The notes under the pieces: generated by a model
What the model was told of the DNA's origin: nothing
The model's input: the letters and a program-made list of their open reading frames with translations, nothing else
Databases searched by the model: none
Shown: in pieces, positions 25,765 to 34,806 of the stretch
How positions within the stretch are numbered: the stretch's first letter is position 1
How the letters are laid out: the number at the start of each line of letters is the position of its first letter
Translations under genes and position numbers: made by a program
Assembly: GCF_004799515.1 (NCBI RefSeq)
Contig: NZ_SSMX01000053.1
Location: forward strand, 105,080-169,079
Source of the DNA: Phenylobacterium sp.
Lineage (GTDB): Bacteria > Pseudomonadota > Alphaproteobacteria > Caulobacterales > Caulobacteraceae
Length of the DNA: 64,000 bases
Direction: 5' to 3'

Positions 25765-26289
25765 ATGCGGACGGTGATTTTGACGATCGTTCTGGCGGCC
25801 TTCGCCGCCCCCGCCTTGGCGCAGGAAACACCTGCGGCCAAGGCCGATTGCCCGGCCATGGATCGCGCGCTGCTGCCGGGATTTTCGACCTGGACCGCGC
25901 AGACGCCCCTCGCCGCCGCCGTCAGCGCCGCAAGCCTTTCGCAGGCCCAGCTCACGCCCGGCAAGTCGGTCGTCGCTCGCCTGTCGCCGACGGCGGATGT
26001 CGATTTCGCGGTTCCACCTGAGAAGCCGGCTGACCCGGCCAGCCACAGCGGGTTGTTCGACGTCAAGATCGAGCAGCCTGGGACCTATGTCGTAGGCCTG
26101 GGCGCCGGCGCCTGGATCGACGTGCTGAAGGACGGCAAGGCGCTAAGCTCCATCGGGCACGATCACGGGCCGGCGTGCTCGACGCTGCGCAAGATGGTGG
26201 AGTTCCCCCTGCAGCCTGGCCGCTACCTGCTGCAGGTGTCCGGCGCCCCCGACGCCAAGCTGTCGATCCTGGTGACGAAGCGCCCCTGA
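25765..26289 (+). CDS. Small secreted protein of unknown function
   Basis: 174 residues. A clear signal peptide (MRTVILTIVLAAFAAPALAQ) precedes a compact mature domain with strands such as VARLSPTADVDFAVPP, SGLFDVKIEQPGTYVVGLG and RYLLQVSGAPDAKLSILV, consistent with a pre-peptidase-C-like or jelly-roll beta fold. Two cysteines (CPAMD, ACSTLR) could form a disulfide, and HDHG is a possible metal site. Similar short periplasmic proteins are sometimes annotated as homogentisate dioxygenase without support. Start ATG 25765 follows GGAGGCGGGT. No function is assigned. Confidence 0.75.
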   Translation: MRTVILTIVLAAFAAPALAQETPAAKADCPAMDRALLPGFSTWTAQTPLAAAVSAASLSQAQLTPGKSVVARLSPTADVDFAVPPEKPADPASHSGLFDVKIEQPGTYVVGLGAGAWIDVLKDGKALSSIGHDHGPACSTLRKMVEFPLQPGRYLLQVSGAPDAKLSILVTKRP

Positions 26290-26372
26290 CTTTCCCGGCC
26301 GCGGGGCCGCCGCGCCAGGAACCGCTGTAGCCACCCGGAGTTTCTGCATGAGGCGGAAATCCCGAGGATGCG

Positions 26373-26981
26373 ATGGCCCAACCCCCTGACCCTGAGCGAG
26401 GGCCGAGCCGGCGCGGCTTGCTGACCGGCGGCGCCGGCGCGGCCGCGGCCCTGCCCCTGTTGGCCAACGCGAAGCCGGCTCCGCCCAAGACGAGGATGGA
26501 GGCGAGGGCGCGGATGGCCATGATCTTGAACATCAACGGGCGCGACCACCACGTCGCCCTCGACCCTCGCACCACCCTGCTCGACGCCCTGCGTGATCAC
26601 CTGGCGCTGACGGGCTCCAAGAAGGGTTGCGACCAGGGCCAGTGCGGCGCCTGCACGGTCCATGTCGATGGCCGCCGGGTGCTCGCCTGCCTGACGCTCG
26701 CCGCGACCGTTCAAGGCCGCGCGGTGACCACCATCGAGGGCCTCGCCGAGGGCGAGACGCTGCATCCCATGCAGGCCGCCTTCATCGAACATGACGCCTT
26801 CCAGTGCGGCTACTGCACGCCGGGCCAGATCATGTCCGCCGTCGCCTGCGTGCACGAGGGCCACGCCGTCAGCGACGACGCCATCCGCGAATACATGAGC
26901 GGCAACCTCTGCCGCTGCGCCGCCTATCCGAAGATCGTCGCCGCCGTGAAGGACGCGGCGCCAAAGATGGCGCGCGCCTGA
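26373..26981 (+). CDS. paoA: Periplasmic aldehyde oxidoreductase 2Fe-2S subunit (PaoA type)
   Basis: 202 residues. A Tat signal (SRRGLLTGGAGAAAALPLLA) directs the folded complex to the periplasm. Two [2Fe-2S] clusters are visible: CDQGQCGACTVHVDGRRVLAC (about 90-110) and CGYCTPGQ...CRCAAY. The subunit sequence of Fe-S, FAD and Mo genes matches E. coli paoABC (yagTSR). Its stop overlaps the next start (TGATG). Confidence 0.92.
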   Translation: MAQPPDPERGPSRRGLLTGGAGAAAALPLLANAKPAPPKTRMEARARMAMILNINGRDHHVALDPRTTLLDALRDHLALTGSKKGCDQGQCGACTVHVDGRRVLACLTLAATVQGRAVTTIEGLAEGETLHPMQAAFIEHDAFQCGYCTPGQIMSAVACVHEGHAVSDDAIREYMSGNLCRCAAYPKIVAAVKDAAPKMARA

Positions 26982-27976
26982 TGCGGCCCTTCCACTACGA
27001 ACACGCTGCCGACCGCGGTGAGGCCCTCAAGGTCGCCGGCGCGCATCAGGGCGCAGCCTACCTGGCCGGCGGCACCACCATGATCGACCTGATGAAGCTC
27101 GACGTGCTGCGGCCCACCGCCCTGGTCGACATCAACGCCCTCGCCAAGGATCACAGCGAGATCCGGGCCGACGCCTCCGGCCTCAAGCTCGGCGCGCTCG
27201 CCCGGATGTCCGACGTCGCCGCCGACCCGAGCGTGCGCCGCGACTACCCCATGGTCGCTCAGGCCCTCGATCTCGCCGCCAGTCCGCAGATCCGCAACAT
27301 GGCGAGCCTGGGCGGCAACGTCCTGCAGCGCACCCGCTGCCCCTATTTCCGCGACACCGGCTGGAGCGCCTGCAACAAGCGCCACCCGGGCTCCGGCTGT
27401 GCGGCGCTGACCGGCGTCAACCGCAAGCTCGCGATCCTGGGCGCGAGTGAGCATTGCATCGCCAACTACCCCGGCGATTTCGCCGTCGCCCTCGCCGCCC
27501 TGGGCGCCACGGTCGACCTGGAAGGCCCCAAGGGCCGCCGGGTGATCGCCGTTGAAGACCTGCACCGCCTGCCGGGCGAGACGCCGCAGGTCGAGACGAC
27601 GCTGCTGGCCGACGAGCTGATCACCGGCTTCACCGTCCCGGCCGGCGCCTGGGCCCGACGTTCGCTCTACCTGAAGATCCGGGACCGCCAGTCCTACGAG
27701 TTCGCGATCGCCTCGGCCGCAGTGGCCCTGGACCTCGACGGTGGCCTGGTGCGGGAAGTCCGCATCGGCCTCGGCGGCGTCGCCGCCAAGCCCTGGCGCG
27801 CACACGAGGCTGAGGCCGCTCTGCGCGGGCAGCCGCTGACCGAAGCGAGCGCGGAAGCCGCGGCGCACGCCGCCTTCGCCCAGGCCAAGGCGCCCGGCGA
27901 ATTGGCGTTCAAGCCGGAGCTTGGCCGCCGCACCCTGGTGCGCGCCCTCCTCCAGGCCCAGGCGATGGAGGTCTGA
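26981..27976 (+). CDS. paoB: Periplasmic aldehyde oxidoreductase FAD-binding subunit (PaoB type)
   Basis: 331 residues with the CO-dehydrogenase-flavoprotein fold. The FAD-binding AAYLAGGTTMIDLMKLDVLRP and ASLGGNVLQRTRCPYFRD segments are typical, and the extra cysteines in RCPYFRDTGWSACNKRHPGSGC match the additional [4Fe-4S] cluster known for PaoB. The start is ATG 26981, overlapping the paoA stop by one base. Confidence 0.92.
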   Translation: MRPFHYEHAADRGEALKVAGAHQGAAYLAGGTTMIDLMKLDVLRPTALVDINALAKDHSEIRADASGLKLGALARMSDVAADPSVRRDYPMVAQALDLAASPQIRNMASLGGNVLQRTRCPYFRDTGWSACNKRHPGSGCAALTGVNRKLAILGASEHCIANYPGDFAVALAALGATVDLEGPKGRRVIAVEDLHRLPGETPQVETTLLADELITGFTVPAGAWARRSLYLKIRDRQSYEFAIASAAVALDLDGGLVREVRIGLGGVAAKPWRAHEAEAALRGQPLTEASAEAAAHAAFAQAKAPGELAFKPELGRRTLVRALLQAQAMEV

Positions 27977-27978
27977 GC

Positions 27979-30233
27979 ATGGCCGACGATGCAGGCCGCC
28001 TCATCGGCAAGCCCGCCGTCCGCGTGGATGGCGTCGCCAAGGTCACCGGCCAGGCGCACTACGGTTCCGACGAGCCGCTGGCCAACCCTGCCTACGCCTG
28101 GCTGGTCACCAGCACCGTCGCCCGCGGCCAGGTTCGAGGCTTCGAGCTGGGGGCGGCCAAAGCGGTTTCCGGCGTCCTGGACATCCTGACCTACGAGACC
28201 GTGGGCGGGCAGACCCAGCCCCTGCCCGGCCCCGACGGCAAGCCGACCACCACAACGCTCGACAGCGCCAAGGTCTGGCACGCGGGCCAGATCGTGGCGA
28301 TCGTCGTCGCCGACACCTACGAGGCCGCGCGCGAGGCCGGCCACAAGGTGATCGTGACCTACGACCCCGAAACACCGTCGGCGACCTTCGACAGCCCCGG
28401 CGTGACCGAAGAGCCCAAGGCGCCCGCCAGCCCCGAGGCCAAGGAACCTGCCAAGGGCGACGCGGCCGCGGCCTTCGCCGCCGCGCCGGTGAAGATCGAC
28501 GCGCACTATTCGACCCCGACGCAGCACCACAATCCGATGGAGCTGTTCACCACCACCTGCGTGTGGGACGGGCCGAAGCTCACCATCTATGAGCCCACCC
28601 AATCGATGTGGGGGCTGAAGGCCACCGTCGCCAAGCAGCTCGGCATCGATGCCGCCAATGTGCGGACCGTCTCGCGCTACGTCGGCGGGGCCTTCGGGTC
28701 GCGCGGCGCGGCCACCTCGCGCACCGTCTGGATCGCGCTGGCCGCCCGGCGGCTGAAACGGCCAGTGAAGCTGGTCCCGACCCGCGACCAGGGCTTCACC
28801 ATGGCCACCTTCCGCGCCGAAACCCGCCAGCACCTGCGGCTCGCCGCCGGCAGGGACGGCAAGCTCCTGGCCCTGCTGCACGACGGCCGCGAAGTCACCT
28901 CGCGGCCCTCCGGCTACAACGTCTCCGGCACCGAGACGACGGCGCGGATGTACGCCTGCCCGAACATCGCCACGTCGTGCACGCCGACCGCTCCACGCCC
29001 GGCTTCATGCGCGCCCCGCCGGACACGCCCTACATGTTCGCCCTCGAGAGCGGCATGGACGAGCTGGCCTATGCGCTCGGCATGGATCCGGTCGAGCTTC
29101 GCCGCCTCAACGACACCCAGACCGATCCGCTGGACGGCAAGCCGTTCTCCAGCCGCTCCCTGATGAAATGCTTCGACCAGGCCGCGGCGAAGTTCGGCTG
29201 GAGCCGACGCAACCCGAAGCCGGGCGCCACGCGCGAGGGCGACTGGCTGATCGGCTACGGCTGCGCGACCTCCTGCTATCCGTCGAACATCGGGCCGGCC
29301 GCCGCGCGCTTGTCGCTCACGCCCAACGGCAAGGCGCTGATGCAGATGGCGGCGCACGAGATCGGCACCGGCGCCTACACCACGGTCGCCATCACCGTCG
29401 CCGACGGCCTCGGGCTGCAGGTCGCCGACATCACGGTGGAGATGGGCGATTCCAACCTGCCGCCCGTGCCGGTCGCCGGCGGCTCCAACAACGCCGCCTC
29501 AACCACCAACGTGGCGGCCAAGGCCTGCGAGGAAGTCCGCGCCAGGCTCGCGGCCGCCGCCGTGCAAACCCACGACAGCCCCTTCTTCGGCGCCGACCCG
29601 AAGCGCCTGAAGCTCGCCGGCGGCGCGCTGGTGGGTCCGGACGGCCAGCACGAGCCGCTGTCAAAGGCCGTTGGCCGGATCGGCGGCAATCTGGAAGTCC
29701 ACGTCGAGAACGTGCCCGAGGGCATGCCGGCGGATTCGGCGAAGGGCCTCTATGAAGGCAAGATGGCCATGTCCCGCGGCGCCGGCCGCAAGGACGTCAC
29801 CGCCTACGCCTTCGGCGCCCAGTTCGTCGAGGTGCGCGTGCATGCCCGCACCCGCGAGATCCGTACGCCGCGGGTGGTCAGCGCCTTCGCGGCGGGGACG
29901 ATCGTCAATCCCCTGACCGCCTACAGCCAGTTCATGGGCGGCGCGATCTGGGGCCTGTCCTCGGCGCTGCACGAGCAGACCGAACTGGACCTTCGCGCCG
30001 CGCGCTATGTGAACACCAACTTCGCCGACTACCTGATCCCGGTGAATGCCGACGTGGGCCAGCTCGACGTGATCTTCGTGCCCGAGGAGGACCACCGCGT
30101 GAACCCGCTGGGCGTCAAGGGCATCGGCGAGATCGGCATCGTCGGCATGAACGCCGCGGTCGCCAACGCCGTCTTCAATGCGACGGGCAAGCGCATCCGC
30201 GACCTGCCGATCCGGATGGAAGACCTGCTGTAG
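27979..30233 (+). pseudogene. paoC: Aldehyde oxidoreductase molybdenum subunit (PaoC type), frameshifted
   Basis: The first ~330 codons (27979 to about 28974) and the rest (about 28975 to 30233) are both convincing PaoC sequence but in different frames. Frame 1 reads MYACPNIAT and then turns to nonsense; the other frame resumes with VVHADRSTPGFMRAPPD. The total length, 2255 nt, is one base short of a multiple of 3; adding 1 or 7 bases would restore a protein of about 751-753 residues. The Moco-binding YVGGAFGSRG, TPGFMRAP and catalytic GIGEIGIVGM elements survive. It may be a real inactivating mutation or an assembly error. Immediate neighbours paoA and paoB are intact. Confidence 0.88.
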
Positions 30234-30258
30234 GGATCGTCGAGCCGCCGCCGATCCC
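30233..30258 (+). terminator. Candidate weak terminator hairpin after paoC
   Basis: GGGATCG and CGATCCC form a 7-bp stem around a 12-base loop, beginning at the last base of the paoC stop codon. No T run follows, so Rho-independent function is doubtful. It precedes the 130-base gap before the second iorAB pair. Confidence 0.3.
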
Positions 30259-30364
30259 GCAGGCGCACCGATATGCAGCCCAAATTCCGTTCGGAAATAA
30301 GGGGTTGCAGGCCTCGCGCGACGGGTGCTCGCTCACAGCTTCGCAATGAGGTTGGAGCGGGCCA

Positions 30365-30850
30365 ATGGCGACCTTTCAATTCAACGGCCGGCCGGTGACG
30401 CCAAAGAGCACGGACGACACGCCGCTGCTCTGGGTGATCCGCGACGAGATCGGGCTGAAGGGCACCAAGTTCGGCTGTGGCGTCGCCCAGTGCGGCGCCT
30501 GCACCGTGCACATCGACGGCAAGGCGACGCGCTCCTGCGTCACGCCCCTGGCGGCGGTGTCGGGCAAGTCGGTGACCACCATCGAGGCGCTGGACCCCAA
30601 GGGCGCGCATCCGTTGCAGGCGGCCTGGATCGAGCTGCAGGTCCCGCAATGCGGCTACTGCCAGTCGGGCCAGATCATGCAAGCGGCCTCGCTGCTGAAG
30701 ACCACGCCCAATCCGACCGACGCCCAGATCGACGCGGCGATGAACGGCAACCTCTGCCGCTGCATGGCCTATGTGCGGATCAAGAAGGCCATCAAGCTCG
30801 CCGCCTCGCGCATGCAGGAAGCGCCCCACACTCAAGGAGCAGGGGCATGA
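30365..30850 (+). CDS. iorA: Isoquinoline 1-oxidoreductase-type 2Fe-2S subunit (second copy)
   Basis: 161 residues, clearly related to the 11716-12180 gene. Clusters are CGVAQCGACTVHIDGKATRSC and CGYCQSGQ...CRCMAY. It begins MATFQFNGRPVTPKSTDDTPLLWV, so it lacks a signal and would ride with its Tat-bearing partner. ATGA overlap with the next gene. Confidence 0.92.
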   Translation: MATFQFNGRPVTPKSTDDTPLLWVIRDEIGLKGTKFGCGVAQCGACTVHIDGKATRSCVTPLAAVSGKSVTTIEALDPKGAHPLQAAWIELQVPQCGYCQSGQIMQAASLLKTTPNPTDAQIDAAMNGNLCRCMAYVRIKKAIKLAASRMQEAPHTQGAGA

Positions 30851-33126
30851 ACCGGATCGCCCAGCCCGCCGGGCCTGCCCAGCCGCTCGCGCCGTCACGG
30901 CGGAGCTTCCTGATCGCCGCCGCCGGCGCGGGCCTGATGTTCAGCTTCGCCGGCGGGGTGGACGAGGCCGACGCGGCCGCGGCCTACGCGCCCACCATCT
31001 GGTACGGCATCGACCCCGACGGCGTGGTGACCGTGCATGTGATCCGCGCCGAGATGGGCCAGCATGTCGGCACCGCCATCGCGCGCATCGTCGCCGACGA
31101 GCTGGAGGCGGACTGGTCGAAGGTGAAGTTCGACCACGTGGACAGCGACCCGAAGTGGGGCCTGATGGTCACCGGCGGCAGCTGGTCGGTGTGGCAGTCC
31201 TTCCCGCTGATGAGCCAGGCGGGCGCCGCCGGGCGGATCGCGCTGGTTGAGGAGGGCGCGCGGCTGATGGGCGTGCCGGCCGCGTCCTGCCAGGCGCGCA
31301 ACAGCGTCGTCAGCGGCGCAGGCAAGTCGATCGCCTACGGCGAGATCGTCGCCAGGGGCGAACTGAGGCGCAGCTTCACCGCCGACGAGCTCGGCAAGCT
31401 GCCGATCAAGCCGCCCTCCGAGCGGCGCTTGATCGGCAAGCCCGCGGACGCCCGCGACATCCCCGCCAAGACCAACGGCGCGGCGGTCTATGGCCTGGAC
31501 GCCGTGGTCGACGGGATGGTCTACGCCCGGCCCAAGCTGCCGCCGACCCGCAACGACTCGTCGGTCGTCGCCATCGACGACAGCGCCGCCAAGGCCGTGC
31601 CGGGCTACCTCCAGGCGATCGCGCTGCAGGATCCTTCGGTCACCGTGCCGGGCTGGGTGATGGTCGATGCGACCAGTTTCGTGGCCGCCAGCCGCGCCGC
31701 CGACCTGGTCAAGGTCACCTGGAAGACCGGCGACAGCGCCAAGGTCTCCGAAGCCGACATCCAGGCTCGCGCCGCGGCCCTGATCGCCGATCCCAAGGCC
31801 GGATCGCTGGTGGTCGAGGACAAGGGCGTCGACGCCGCCTTCGCCGGCGCCCGGAAGACGCTGGAACGCACCTACACCACCTCGACCGCCCTGCATTTCC
31901 AGATGGAGCCGATCAACGCGCTGGCCTTCGAGAAGGACGGGGTGTTCGAAATCCACACCGGCAATCAGTGGCAGTCGCTGGTGCTGCCATGGCTGGCCAA
32001 GGCGCTGGGCCGGCCGGAAACCCAGATCGTCATGCGCTCCTACCTGCTGGGCGGCGGGTTCGGCCGCCGGCTGAACGGCGACTATGCGGTGGGCGCGGCG
32101 CTGGCCTCCAAGGCCATCGGCGGCAAGCCGGTGAAGATGGTCTGCACCCGCCCCGACGACACCCGCTTCGACAGCCCGCGCTCGCCTTCGGTGCAGGTGG
32201 TGAAGATGGCCTTCGGGGACGGCGGCAAGGTGATCGGCATGGACCACGCCGCCTCCGCCGGCTGGCCCACCGAGGTCATGGCGCCCTTCTTCATGCCCAA
32301 GGGTGTCAACGGCGTCCCCTACGATCCCTTCGCGATCAGCGGCGCGAACCACTGGTACAGCGTCGGCGCCCAGAGGGTGCGGGCGATCTCGAACGACCTG
32401 GCCAACAGGACCTTCCGGCCGGGCTGGCTGCGCTCCGTCGGGCCCGGCTGGACCAACTTCGCCGTGGAAAGCTTCATGGACGAGGCCGCCCATTCGGTGG
32501 GTAAGGACCCCGTCGCCTTCCGCCTGGCGCTGCTGGACGCCAGCGGCCGCAACTCCGGCGCGGCGGACGGGACGAGCGCGGTCGGCGGCGCCAGGCGCCA
32601 GCACGCGGTGGTGGCGCGGGTCGCCGAGCTGTCGGGCTGGGGCAAGCCGCTGCCGGCCAACACCGGTCTCGGCATGGCCACCACCTTCGGCCAGGAACGG
32701 GACATGCCGACCTGGACGGCTTGCGCCGCCCGCGTCCACGTCGACCCCGCCACCGGCAAGGTGAAGGTCGAGAAGCTGACCCTGGTGATCGACGCCGGCA
32801 CCATCGTCAGCCCCGACGGCGCCCGCGCCCAGGTCGAGGGCTCGGCGCTCTGGGGCATGAGCCTGGCGCTCTTCGAAGGCACCGAGTTCAAGGACGGCCA
32901 AGTGAAGGACACCAACCTCGGCCCCTACACCCCGCTTCGCATGGCCGACGTCCCGGAGATCGAGATCGTCTTCATCGAGAGCACCGAGGTCCCCGTGGGC
33001 CTGGGCGAACCGGCCACGACCGTCGTGGGGCCTGCCATCGCCAACGCGATCTTCGCCGCCAGCGGCGCTCGGGTCCGCAATCTGCCGATCCGCCCCAAGG
33101 CGGTGCTGGCGGCGATGAAGGCGTAG
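30847..33126 (+). CDS. iorB: Isoquinoline 1-oxidoreductase-type molybdopterin subunit (second copy)
   Basis: 759 residues. The Tat signal is SRRSFLIAAAGAGLMFSFAGG. Moco elements are YLLGGGFGRRLNGDY, TFRPGWLRSVGPGWTNF and the catalytic glutamate in VGLGEPATTVVGP. It is diverged from the first copy at 12192, so a different substrate is likely; neither can be named. The start ATG 30847 overlaps the iorA stop. An intergenic TTCCG-TT-CGGAA palindrome lies at 30285-30296 upstream of the pair. Confidence 0.92.
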   Translation: MNRIAQPAGPAQPLAPSRRSFLIAAAGAGLMFSFAGGVDEADAAAAYAPTIWYGIDPDGVVTVHVIRAEMGQHVGTAIARIVADELEADWSKVKFDHVDSDPKWGLMVTGGSWSVWQSFPLMSQAGAAGRIALVEEGARLMGVPAASCQARNSVVSGAGKSIAYGEIVARGELRRSFTADELGKLPIKPPSERRLIGKPADARDIPAKTNGAAVYGLDAVVDGMVYARPKLPPTRNDSSVVAIDDSAAKAVPGYLQAIALQDPSVTVPGWVMVDATSFVAASRAADLVKVTWKTGDSAKVSEADIQARAAALIADPKAGSLVVEDKGVDAAFAGARKTLERTYTTSTALHFQMEPINALAFEKDGVFEIHTGNQWQSLVLPWLAKALGRPETQIVMRSYLLGGGFGRRLNGDYAVGAALASKAIGGKPVKMVCTRPDDTRFDSPRSPSVQVVKMAFGDGGKVIGMDHAASAGWPTEVMAPFFMPKGVNGVPYDPFAISGANHWYSVGAQRVRAISNDLANRTFRPGWLRSVGPGWTNFAVESFMDEAAHSVGKDPVAFRLALLDASGRNSGAADGTSAVGGARRQHAVVARVAELSGWGKPLPANTGLGMATTFGQERDMPTWTACAARVHVDPATGKVKVEKLTLVIDAGTIVSPDGARAQVEGSALWGMSLALFEGTEFKDGQVKDTNLGPYTPLRMADVPEIEIVFIESTEVPVGLGEPATTVVGPAIANAIFAASGARVRNLPIRPKAVLAAMKA

Positions 33127-33177
33127 GCCTAGGCAGCCATCATCTCCATCCATCTCGCCCTGGGGGAGTTGCCGAGA

Positions 33178-33315
33178 CTATCCGACCCTGAGGTCATGGT
33201 TCGGTTTGTCGCGGACCTGCGACGGCAGCAACTTGACCTCCTGGTTGATGACCAACTGGCTGCCGCCAAGGGTGCGGCGGGTCAGGACACCCTCCGACTG
33301 GATGATGTATCTCAT
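33178..33315 (-). CDS. Possible 45-residue small protein or gene remnant
   Basis: The frame starts at ATG 33315 with MRYIIQSEGVLTRRTLGGS and ends at TAG 33178. Most codons end in G or C, as in neighbouring true genes, and an AT-rich promoter-like stretch lies directly upstream on this strand. An in-frame stop four codons before the ATG prevents a longer 5' extension. I do not recognise it; it might be a leftover end of a larger gene. No clear ribosome binding site. Confidence 0.3.
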   Translation of the reverse strand: MRYIIQSEGVLTRRTLGGSQLVINQEVKLLPSQVRDKPNHDLRVG

Positions 33316-33646
33316 GACATGGTCTCAACTTATTATTACCTACTTATGTTAGTCTTTGTCTTTGTCTTAACTTCGCCCGAGGGGGGCGTTCGGCGGGCCA
33401 TCCTATTGCTTGTCTGGTCCAGACTGGCGCCGATCGGTTCCGAAAGCGCCCAAAGCTACGCCACATGAACGCTGTCCGCGGGCGTCAGGCGGATTTGACC
33501 GCATAAGTCACCTGTGCGCCAGCAGCGGAATTTGAAGGGTCCGCCACGTGTGGACCCTGTGGAGGGGCGCGTTCCGAAAGCTTGGTTTCAAGGCCTCGCC
33601 GGTGCGCTCGCGCGACAAGGATCTGGCGAAAGAGACCTCCAGGTAT

Positions 33647-33665
33647 TATATCATGACACGATATA
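33647..33665. promoter_or_regulatory. Palindromic operator-like site upstream of secreted-protein gene
   Basis: TATATC, a 7-base spacer and GATATA make a perfect inverted repeat 18 bases before the ATG of the 33684 gene. It is strikingly AT-rich for this genome and sits where a repressor would block transcription. The form resembles GntR- or PadR-type sites, but the regulator is not identified and none is encoded next door. Confidence 0.5.
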
Positions 33666-33683
33666 TGAGACCGGGAGTTTGCC

Positions 33684-34766
33684 ATGCGTCTTGCAGTGGT
33701 GCTCGCATTGAGCGGCGCGTTTTCCGTAGGGTCTGCAATCGTCGCGCAAGCGGCTGCCCAGGTTGCGAACGTCGACCCCACTGTTCGTCAATCGGGCTGG
33801 AAGGTTCCTCGCAATCCCGAGGGCCAACCTGAACTCTCCGGATACTGGTCCAACGCCACCATGACCCCTACGGTCCGCAATCTTCGGCTTACGAGAGACG
33901 CCGTTCTCCCCGACGCCCAGGCCCATGCGGCCGAAGCCGCCTTCGCCCAGGCGCTGGCAAAGGCCGATGCGCCCACCAAGACGGACCAGAAGCCCACGGA
34001 CGCGAAGGCGGACGAGGATAAGCTGCTGAAGCTGCGGCCGGAGTTCGCCGCGGCCGGGGGCGATGTGGGCGGCTACAACGCCTTCTGGCTGGACCCCGGC
34101 GGCCACCTGATGCGGGTGAACGGCCAATACCGAACCTCGCTGCTGACCACGCCCGACGGCCAGATCCCGAAGCGCAAGGATGGCGGCGGGGCCGGCGCGT
34201 TTCGGCGCAACGGGCTCGGATCCTTCGACAATCCGGAGAACCGCTCGCTGGGCGAGCGCTGCATTATCGGCTTTGGGCGCAACGCCGGCCCGCCGATGCT
34301 GCCCAACGGCTTCTACAACAACAACTATGAGATCATTCAGACGCCGCGCTACGTCGCCATCGACGTCGAGATGGTGCACGACGTGCGCGTTATCCGGCTG
34401 GACAGCCAGCACCGCACCGACGGCATCCGCCCCTGGATGGGCGACTCCATCGGACACTACGAGGGCGACACCCTGGTGGTGGAAACCACCAACATCCCGC
34501 AGGCGCAGAACTTCTTCGGGTCGTGGAAGAACCTAAAGGTCACGGAGTGGTTCACCCGCGTCTCGCCGACCCGCATCGACTATCGCTTCCAGGTCGAGGA
34601 CCCGGACACCTGGGACAAGCCCTGGGGCGGCGAGTACGACTTCGCCCCGCTGACGGGCATCGTCTACGAATACGCCTGCCATGAGGGCAACTATGCCCTG
34701 CCGGGCATGCTGGCCGGCGCCCGCCATGCCGAGGCGGCCGCCAAGGCCAAGACAGGCGCCGAGTGA
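33684..34766 (+). CDS. Secreted protein of unknown function, paralog A
   Basis: 360 residues with a signal peptide (MRLAVVLALSGAFSVGSAIVAQA). The mature part carries conserved blocks shared with the protein at 44928: GDVGGYN, RTSLLTTPDG, GPPMLPNGFYNN, EMVHD, RPWMGDSIG, GDTLVVETTN, PWGGEYDF and YEYACHEGNYALPG. The W-rich, beta-strand-like pattern suggests a periplasmic beta-rich domain. Two conserved cysteines lie in GERCIIGFG and YACHEGN. I do not know the function. GGGAG lies 9 bases before the ATG. A redoxin gene follows 40 bases downstream, so they are probably one operon. Confidence 0.8.
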   Translation: MRLAVVLALSGAFSVGSAIVAQAAAQVANVDPTVRQSGWKVPRNPEGQPELSGYWSNATMTPTVRNLRLTRDAVLPDAQAHAAEAAFAQALAKADAPTKTDQKPTDAKADEDKLLKLRPEFAAAGGDVGGYNAFWLDPGGHLMRVNGQYRTSLLTTPDGQIPKRKDGGGAGAFRRNGLGSFDNPENRSLGERCIIGFGRNAGPPMLPNGFYNNNYEIIQTPRYVAIDVEMVHDVRVIRLDSQHRTDGIRPWMGDSIGHYEGDTLVVETTNIPQAQNFFGSWKNLKVTEWFTRVSPTRIDYRFQVEDPDTWDKPWGGEYDFAPLTGIVYEYACHEGNYALPGMLAGARHAEAAAKAKTGAE

Positions 34767-34806
34767 GTTTCGGCAGACCACACCAGCGCGAACAGGGAAT
34801 TAGAAA

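Larger units (their letters stand above)
33127..33683. other. 557-base gap with a low-GC block and no confirmed gene
   Basis: This interval follows iorB. Bases about 33316-33372 are markedly AT-rich (ttattattacctacttatg and a following tctttgtctttgtctt run) compared with the rest of the window. A forward open frame at 33169-33468 shows no protein-like character and crosses this block. A short reverse-strand frame (listed separately) has high GC at third positions. Near the right end lies the 33647-33665 palindrome. I see nothing else. Confidence 0.6.

Noticed and set aside
33169..33468. 99-codon forward frame
   Set aside because: Crosses an AT-rich block, has no domain or ribosome binding site, and codon use is unlike the neighbours.
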